NCBI GenBank assembly: GCA_937902115.1
Contig: CALGSR010000033.1
Coordinates: 1 to 10,215, forward strand
Length of the DNA: 10,215 nt
Source: an uncultured Bacillus sp.
GTDB lineage: Bacteria; Bacillota; Bacilli; Bacillales; Cytobacillaceae
Reading direction: 5' to 3'
This document shows, piece after piece, positions 6,897 to 10,215 of the stretch. The position numbers were made by a program, and so were the translations under genes. The notes below the pieces were generated by a model. It was not told where the DNA came from and made no database searches. It saw only the letters and a list, made by a program, of their open reading frames with translations. The first letter of the stretch is position 1, and every line of letters begins with the position of its first letter.

Positions 6897-6906
6897 GGGA
6901 CAGGGG
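6897..6906. repeat. Repeat-like half copy overlapping a ribosome binding site
   Basis: GGGACAGGGG equals the left arm of the repeat family. Its AGGGG end lies eight bases before ATG 6915 and would act as the ribosome binding site of the UPF0178 gene. Chance resemblance of a purine-rich site is possible. Confidence 0.35.
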
Positions 6907-6914
6907 TGTTAGAT

Positions 6915-7385
6915 ATGAAAATTTATGTTGATGCAGATGCTTGTCCGGTGAAGGATGTCGTGATTGCAGAAGGTACGAAGGCTGGGATTCCGATTATTCT
7001 CGTTACAAGCTTTTCCCATTTTTCCAATGCGGAACAGCCAGCGGGAGTGGAAATCATCTATGTTGATTCTGGAGCAGATGCAGCGGATTATCGCATTATG
7101 AGGCTAGCGAAAAAAGACGATTTAATCGTTACGCAAGACTATGGGCTGGCGTCGCTTGGTTTAGCAAAAGGATGTATCGTTCTGCACCATAAAGGCTACC
7201 GCTATACAAATGAAAACATTGACCAATTACTACAAACACGCTATTTAAGCGCCATGGCACGAAAAGGCGGCAAACGGACAAAAGGGCCAAAACCCTTCAC
7301 AACAGAAGATCGAGAAAAGTTCAGAGAGCTTTTTAAAAAAGCAATCAGGGACATGGGACCAGGTTCATCGTCCCAACCTGATTGA
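6915..7385 (+). CDS. UPF0178 (YaiI/YqxD family) protein, C-terminus encoded by a repeat
   Basis: The product is 156 aa of the UPF0178/DUF188 family, thought to have a PIN-like nuclease fold; its biological role is not established. The N-terminal KIYVDADACPVK motif holds the conserved acidic residues. Further landmarks are IIYVDSG.DAADYRI, VTQDYGLA and the C-terminal KGPKPFT.EDREKF motif. The frame extends up to GTG 6906, but ATG 6915 has AGGGG eight bases upstream and gives the usual start. The family fold should end near residue 144 (FKKAI). Residues 145-156 (RDMGPGSSSQPD) and the stop codon are encoded by the first unit of a repeat array, so the natural C-terminus appears to have been replaced or extended. 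Probably co-transcribed with the preceding gene. Confidence 0.9.
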   Translation: MKIYVDADACPVKDVVIAEGTKAGIPIILVTSFSHFSNAEQPAGVEIIYVDSGADAADYRIMRLAKKDDLIVTQDYGLASLGLAKGCIVLHHKGYRYTNENIDQLLQTRYLSAMARKGGKRTKGPKPFTTEDREKFRELFKKAIRDMGPGSSSQPD

Positions 7386-7526
7386 GGGTCACGGGACCGG
7401 GTTCGTCGTCCCAGCATGATTGAGGGACATGGGACCGGGTTCGTTGTCCCAGCATGATTGAGGGTCACGGGACCGGGTTCGTCGTCCCAGCATGATTGAG
7501 GGTCACGGGACCAGGTTCGTCGTCCC
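7348..7526. repeat. Tandem array of the REP-like repeat, five units, 38-bp period
   Basis: Units start at 7348, 7386, 7424, 7462 and 7500, exactly 38 bp apart. Each has a 27-bp core GGG(A/T)C-N17-GTCCC; units 2, 4 and 5 begin GGGTC. The tail between cores reads AGCATGATTGA in units 2-4 and AACCTGATTGA in unit 1. Units 2 and 4 are identical, pointing to recent tandem duplication, and unit 5 differs from them only late. The second GGGAC inside each unit can also pair with GTCCC across a 10-base loop. The first unit lies inside the UPF0178 gene and supplies its TGA. Confidence 0.93.
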
Positions 7527-7630
7527 GTTTATTCTTTGTGGGATTGCCTAGTCACTTAGAAATTATATGCAGGTATTAGTCCACTGTCACTTACCGAAAA
7601 CTACAAATGATAAGAACCAATTATAATATT

Positions 7631-7666
7631 AAAAAAGTCCCCATAAGTTCACTGAACTTATGAGAA
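7631..7666 (-). terminator. Intrinsic terminator, strongest on the minus strand
   Basis: Read on the minus strand, TTCTCATAAGTTC pairs with GAACTTATGGGGA over 13 positions (two G-T wobbles) around a 3-base loop, followed by CTTTTTT. No protein gene reads into it from the minus side, so it should end a non-coding transcript. On the plus strand it is followed by CCCCTTTT, so it might also stop reading from the UPF0178 operon. Confidence 0.75.
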
Positions 7667-7872
7667 GCCCCTTTTAAAAACTTCATATTAACAATCTAGG
7701 TGTCACTTGCCGATTTCAACAAGTGACTGTGGCCCCCAGTTCGATTTTCTTGCGAGGGCAGTAAGCAGCCACTCAATTTCCTTAACTTGGGGCTACCTGC
7801 TCGAATAAGAAAGAATAATGATTTCACTAGTATTACATTAATTAAATCCAAATATTAAAGAGACTCATAGTT
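7631..7872 (-). ncRNA. Candidate structured non-coding RNA of about 240 nt
   Basis: A promoter at 7906-7879 and a strong terminator at 7666-7631 delimit a minus-strand transcript. Between them lie a long stem (7784-7793 with 7732-7741, nine of ten paired) enclosing about 42 bases, and a perfect 8-bp hairpin (CAAGTGAC 7727-7720 with GTCACTTG 7709-7702). A 43-codon frame from GTG 7827 to TAG 7696 lacks a ribosome binding site, so I favour a non-coding role. I recognise no known riboswitch or sRNA family. A decayed insertion-sequence end is the main alternative. Confidence 0.4.
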
Positions 7873-7878
7873 ATCTTT

Positions 7879-7906
7879 ATTATAAATAAACCATGATTAA
7901 TGTCAT
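7879..7906 (-). promoter_or_regulatory. Sigma-A promoter on the minus strand, facing the candidate ncRNA
   Basis: ATGACA (7906-7901), a 16-base spacer and a perfect TATAAT (7884-7879) on the minus strand. The start point would be near 7872. The surroundings are A/T-rich, so chance occurrence is possible, but the alignment with a terminator 240 bases downstream supports it. Confidence 0.5.
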
Positions 7907-8082
7907 ATAATCATTCTTAATCTTATTCTTATACACAACCTGGTTCTAACCGTGCTTCCAACAAAAGGTCCATAAAACTAAGTTTCTTGCCTACTACTAC
8001 TCGATCAATTGAGGCAGGATAAAATTACCACCATTTGGTCAATATATAAAATGAACGTCAAATTAACGGGGTATATAAAGAT

Positions 8083-8790
8083 ATGAAGGTAATGGATTTA
8101 ACATTTGAACTTATTGTGGGATTTTTGTTGTTGTTTCTTCTTGTTAAATTTGTCGGCAGGAAGATTATTAAACAAGTAACCCCGTTTACATTTATTGCCG
8201 GAGTTGTGTTAGGTGAACTTCTCGGAAACGCCCTATATGATCATAAAATTGGGGTTGGCTATATTATTTACGCTATGTGTTTATGGGGGCTTTTACTGTT
8301 TGTCGTCGAATACATTGGTCAAAAATCTTTATGGTTTCGAGGGATCTTTGAAGGAAAACCTGCTGCTCTTATTAGGGATGGGAAAATTGACCGTGAAGAA
8401 TTGAAAAAAAGTAAAATGAATCTCAATCAGCTGCAAAGTATGCTTCGGCAAAGTGAAACCTTTTCTATCCGAGAAGTTGCCTTTTGTTATTTGGAATCCA
8501 ATGGATCCATAAGTATTTTAAAGAAACCTCAATATCAAAAAACAACGTTAGAGGACTTCAATATTGTGGGAAAGCCTACTTATGTACCCGTAACGATTAT
8601 TCGTGATGGGAAAGTGTTATGGGATGAAATTCGAGATTTAGGATTTGATGAATCTTGGTTAAAGAGGCAGCTCTTAACTCACAGTGTTTCTGATTATAAA
8701 GACGTTTTTATAGCTGAATGGTTAGAAGGAGACGGAATTTTTGTACAAACTTGTCCCAGAAAGAAATTAAAAAATTGTGAAACGTACTGA
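8083..8790 (+). CDS. DUF421 (YetF-like) membrane protein with altered C-terminal tail
   Basis: The product is 235 aa. Three membrane helices (about residues 8-24, 35-51 and 57-79) are followed by a cytoplasmic domain with the DUF421 pattern GKPAALIRDGKI, then ELKKSKMNLNQLQSMLR and EV.FCYLESNGSISILKK. This matches YetF-like proteins of Bacillus, several of which are linked to spores or the envelope; the molecular function is unknown. The family normally ends soon after a segment like KDVFIAEW...GIFVQ. Here the last 13 residues (from T223) are encoded by a repeat half copy and by the antisense of a helicase-like fragment, so the natural tail was probably lost. The ribosome binding site before ATG 8083 is weak; ATG 8092 is possible. 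No terminator lies close behind except a poor hairpin at 8816-8853. Confidence 0.85.
   Translation: MKVMDLTFELIVGFLLLFLLVKFVGRKIIKQVTPFTFIAGVVLGELLGNALYDHKIGVGYIIYAMCLWGLLLFVVEYIGQKSLWFRGIFEGKPAALIRDGKIDREELKKSKMNLNQLQSMLRQSETFSIREVAFCYLESNGSISILKKPQYQKTTLEDFNIVGKPTYVPVTIIRDGKVLWDEIRDLGFDESWLKRQLLTHSVSDYKDVFIAEWLEGDGIFVQTCPRKKLKNCETY
8750..8759. repeat. Half copy of the REP-like repeat at a gene junction
   Basis: CTTGTCCCAG matches the right arm (plus strand) of the repeat family. It lies exactly between the recognisable DUF421 domain and the helicase-like remnant read on the minus strand. Confidence 0.55.
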
Positions 8791-9010
8791 AAGGCCGAGT
8801 CTGTTGCTAATTTTGAAAGAGGGTTTTCGTTTTTTTCAACGCACTCTTTTTTTACCTTTCTCACAAAATCCGTTAGATGCTTATCTTTATTTGTTCTACC
8901 GAAGATTGGAAAAGCTTTTACGCCGGCAATTTCATATAATCGATATACCAACATCAGCACTTCTGAAACATTTTCTGTCCATACAGCAACTTTTCCGTCT
9001 CCACTTTGAC
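8760..9010 (-). pseudogene. Remnant of a larger gene, possibly a helicase C-terminal piece
   Basis: On the minus strand the frame reads SGDGKVAVWTENVSEVLML, then YRLYEIAGVKAFPIFGR and NKDKHLTDFVRKVKKE, and ends around ATDSAFQYVSQFFNFF. It is protein-like and uninterrupted for about 82 codons but has no start codon of its own; at the 5' side it begins in one repeat hairpin and at the 3' side it runs into another half copy. KVAVWTENVSEVLMLVYRLYE followed by G-R and a basic stretch resembles the first strand and helix of an SF2 helicase C-terminal domain. That family call is weak. It overlaps the end of the DUF421 gene on the opposite strand. I take it as an internal fragment bounded by repeats. 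Confidence 0.5.
8816..8853 (+). terminator. Weak terminator-like structure after the DUF421 gene
   Basis: AAAGAG (8816-8821) and GTT can pair with AAC and CTCTTT (8844-8849), followed by a run of T. The loop is long and the stem interrupted, and the same bases are antisense to the helicase-like remnant, so this may be accidental. Confidence 0.25.
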
Positions 9011-9061
9011 CTGGGACAGGGAACCTGGAACCCTGTCCCAGACTCCCGGAACCTTGTCCCA
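9011..9061. repeat. REP-like palindrome plus half copy, directly after the transposase stop
   Basis: CTGGGACAGGG (9011-9021) and CCCTGTCCCAG (9031-9041) form a perfect 11-bp stem around a 9-base loop. A second right half, GGAACCTTGTCCCA, ends at 9061. On the minus strand the repeat begins one base after the TGA of the RAYT-type gene, a close association between a transposase and its presumed target. Confidence 0.9.
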
Positions 9062-9062
9062 C

Positions 9063-9824
9063 TCAGCGAATGCGGTCGATGACGCTTTTGGAGATTCCTG
9101 TTAGTCTTGATATTTGCCTGACCGATACCCCATTTAGCCTTTTTAGACTTGATATTACGGCATCTCTTCTGTCCCGTTCCATTTGCTGCAAAATCGAACT
9201 ATTTTGCACACCTAGCTGATGGATATATTCCCATATCTCTTGATCAGAAACTTTTATTTTTCTCTCATCATCCAAATACTGATCCGTATTGGATTCTCTC
9301 ATGTATTGAATAAAGTAAGGAATCGACGCTTCACCTTCCGTGTAAAACATGCGCAGGCCTGCATCACTGTTTACCAGGTTTTCTTTTTGCAAATACTCAT
9401 GAATGCTTGACCATTGATAGTCAAATACATCCTGTGCCAACCCGGCCTTTAGGGGATTCTGATGAATATAGCGCAGAACTCGTTGGAAGGAAAAATTGCT
9501 TTCGACCGTTTCACTTTTGAAGCGGTCTTGAAAAAGGGGCCCGTATCGGTCATATTTCTGATTATACCAATACACATAGCTTGAATTAATTCTCTTCATC
9601 ACACTTGAAACGGTTTCTTCGGTTTCTTTCATTAATAAATGGACATGATTCCCCATCAAACAGTAGCCGTAAAGCTCAAATTTACTAATGTCTTTATATC
9701 TTTTCAATATTTTTAAAAAACGCCGATTATCCTCGTCCTCTTCAAAGATGGTTTGTTTATTAACCCCTCTTAACATAATATGGTAAACACCAATACTACT
9801 TTTTTGCCGTCGTTTTCTTGGCAC
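9063..9824 (-). CDS. Y1/HUH transposase of the REP-associated (RAYT) type
   Basis: The product is 253 aa, in the IS200/IS605-like Y1 transposase family (Tnp Y1, PF01797-like). Such enzymes cut and join single-stranded DNA at hairpins through a covalent tyrosine link. The start YHIMLRG..KQ.IFE.DED is typical. GNHVHLL (58-64) holds the HUH histidines H60 and H62. YVYWYNQKYDRYGPLFQDRFKS (83-104, given here in part: YVYWYNQKY then GPLFQDRFKS) contains the catalytic tyrosine, one of Y83, Y85 or Y87. RYIHQNPLKAGL (118-129) is a strong family motif. Residues 215-253 form a helix-turn-helix (ISRLTGISKSVIDRIR) that could bind DNA. It starts at GTG 9824 with GAGGTGA seven bases upstream. It has no accessory gene and no classical IS ends; instead it is flanked by hairpin repeats. 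That fits a domesticated RAYT rather than a mobile IS. Confidence 0.9.
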   Translation of the reverse strand: MPRKRRQKSSIGVYHIMLRGVNKQTIFEEDEDNRRFLKILKRYKDISKFELYGYCLMGNHVHLLMKETEETVSSVMKRINSSYVYWYNQKYDRYGPLFQDRFKSETVESNFSFQRVLRYIHQNPLKAGLAQDVFDYQWSSIHEYLQKENLVNSDAGLRMFYTEGEASIPYFIQYMRESNTDQYLDDERKIKVSDQEIWEYIHQLGVQNSSILQQMERDRRDAVISSLKRLNGVSVRQISRLTGISKSVIDRIR

Positions 9825-10047
9825 GTAAAAATCACCTCTATCGTAAGGATTATTTAGATGTTAAACATGGAATTTTTTTAAAAAAACTTGAGGAATCATA
9901 GTAGTTCAAGTGATTGGTATTTTCAGTATGGAAGTTTAGGTGAAATGGGATACAAATGAAGAGATTGTTTTTGAGGAAAAAGCGTTCGAGAAATAATGGG
10001 GGCCATCTTTAAATACTATTCTATAAGAATATCAAAATTCCTGCAAG
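9825..10047. other. Intergenic region upstream of the transposase
   Basis: This A/T-rich stretch contains a T7/A7 tract at about 9872-9886 and a short frame from GTG 9940 to TAA 9996 (18 codons, charged, reading VKWDTNEEIVFEEK). The frame may be the tail of a lost gene. I see no reliable promoter for the transposase and no other gene. Confidence 0.45.
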
Positions 10048-10139
10048 TGGGACAAGGAACCCGGAACCGTGTCCCACCGAGGGACCGGGTACACTGTCCC
10101 ACCCTAGGTTCCCTGTCCCACCCTAGGTTCCCTGTCCCG
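10048..10139. repeat. REP-like repeat cluster upstream of the transposase, with 19-bp direct repeats
   Basis: A full copy spans 10048-10076 (TGGGACAAGG against CCGTGTCCCA, one mismatch; core 10049-10075). A second copy lacking its left arm (10079-10100) carries the array-type string GAGGGACCGGGT. Two right-half units, CCCTAGGTTCCCTGTCCC at 10102 and 10121, repeat with a 19-bp period, half of the 38-bp period of the arrays. The cluster ends three bases from the stop codon of the gene at the right edge. Confidence 0.88.
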
Positions 10140-10142
10140 TTT

Positions 10143-10215
10143 TTAGCTTTTTCGGAAAAGCCCGATTACATCTTTGGTTTCGGTAATATTTACAAAAGCG
10201 TGCGGGTCTACTTCA
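10143..10215 (-). CDS. C-terminal end of a protein, possibly YitT/DUF2179 family (partial)
   Basis: The minus strand reads 23 residues and a TAA, containing VDPHAFVNITETKDVIG. The pattern D-P-x-A-F-V-x-x-x-x-T-x-x-V-x-G is like the cytoplasmic DUF2179 domain that ends YitT-family membrane proteins. Only the tail is in the window, so the assignment is tentative. The stop codon is followed after three bases by the repeat cluster. Confidence 0.5.
   Translation of the reverse strand, partial: EVDPHAFVNITETKDVIGLFRKS

Larger units (their letters stand above)
7527..8082. other. Long intergenic region with short repeats and a candidate RNA gene
   Basis: No plausible protein gene is seen on either strand. 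The first half has three copies of a short motif read as AAGTGAC on the minus strand (about 7550-7558, 7585-7597 and 7701-7713; the last two share TGTCACTTRCCGA) and the structured elements described separately. The part from 7907 to 8082 is A/T-rich upstream sequence of the DUF421 gene. A TTGGTC at 8036 and GGGGTAT at 8068 are the only promoter-like strings there, and neither pairs well. Confidence 0.5.

Noticed and set aside
4579..7526. CRISPR arrays
   Set aside because: The repeats are contiguous with short, nearly identical linkers, not unique spacers; no cas gene is present.
7696..7827. 43-codon frame on the minus strand in the candidate RNA
   Set aside because: No ribosome binding site precedes the GTG, and the codons overlap both stems of the predicted structure.
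8694..9062. Intact 122-residue gene on the minus strand
   Set aside because: Its only start codon lies in repeat sequence directly after the transposase stop, and both ends are repeat-derived; only the middle is protein-like, so I call it a remnant.
9063..9824. A complete IS200/IS605 insertion sequence
   Set aside because: No accessory TnpB gene and no typical left and right IS ends are seen; the flanks are members of the dispersed repeat family, which fits a RAYT better.
1775..10076. Reading each GGGAC/GTCCC hairpin as an ordinary Rho-independent terminator
   Set aside because: The stems are strong but no U-run follows on either strand, and two copies lie in divergent promoter regions.

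Overview
The window looks like a low-GC Gram-positive chromosome of the Bacillaceae (Bacillus/Neobacillus-like). The evidence is strong AAGGAGG-type ribosome binding sites, a Bacillus-style rRNA leader, an AnsB/AspA-type aspartase, a YtrA-type GntR/ABC operon, an UPF0178 (YaiI/YqxD) protein and a DUF421 membrane protein. This is a comparison from memory; no database was searched.

Layout. Positions 1-256 hold the promoter and leader of a minus-strand stable-RNA (probably rRNA) operon whose genes lie left of the window: two sigma-A promoters 82 bp apart, an A/T-rich UP-like tract and a boxA. Next, on the minus strand, is a pRiA4b ORF-3-like protein (492-1619). A plus-strand operon follows (1895-4572): GntR regulator, ABC ATPase, permease and an unknown two-helix membrane protein, with overlapping ATGA junctions. 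Convergent to it is aspartase (4711-6129, minus). Two plus-strand genes follow, a Rossmann-fold NAD(P)-binding protein (6274-6894) and an UPF0178 protein (6915-7385). A 550-bp gap contains a candidate minus-strand structured RNA with its own promoter and terminator. Then come a DUF421 membrane protein (8083-8790, plus), a decayed helicase-like gene fragment (minus, about 8760-9010), an HUH/Y1 transposase of the REP-associated (RAYT) type (9063-9824, minus), and the last codons of a minus-strand gene at the right edge.

The most striking thing is one palindromic repeat family spread over nearly all gene borders. Twelve full copies share a 27-bp core, GGGAC-N17-GTCCC (three begin GGGTC), always with exactly 17 bases between the arms. 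Single copies form perfect or near-perfect hairpins (1775-1803, 6196-6224, 9011-9041, 10048-10076). Other copies form two tandem arrays, both with a 38-bp period (4579-4709 and 7348-7526). Half copies occur at 1722, 1811, 4693, 6897, 8750, 9046, 10079, 10102 and 10121. The RAYT-type transposase is flanked on both sides by this family; one copy begins one base after its stop codon. I read this as a REP/RAYT system in a Bacillota genome, with the 38-bp arrays as an unusual form.

The repeats appear to have been used by, or to have altered, their hosts. One array encodes the last 12 residues and the stop codon of the UPF0178 protein. A half copy supplies the -35 box of the GntR-ABC promoter. Another half copy marks a junction where the DUF421 gene runs into the antisense of a helicase-like remnant. 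Arrays fill the spaces directly after stop codons where no ordinary terminator is seen.
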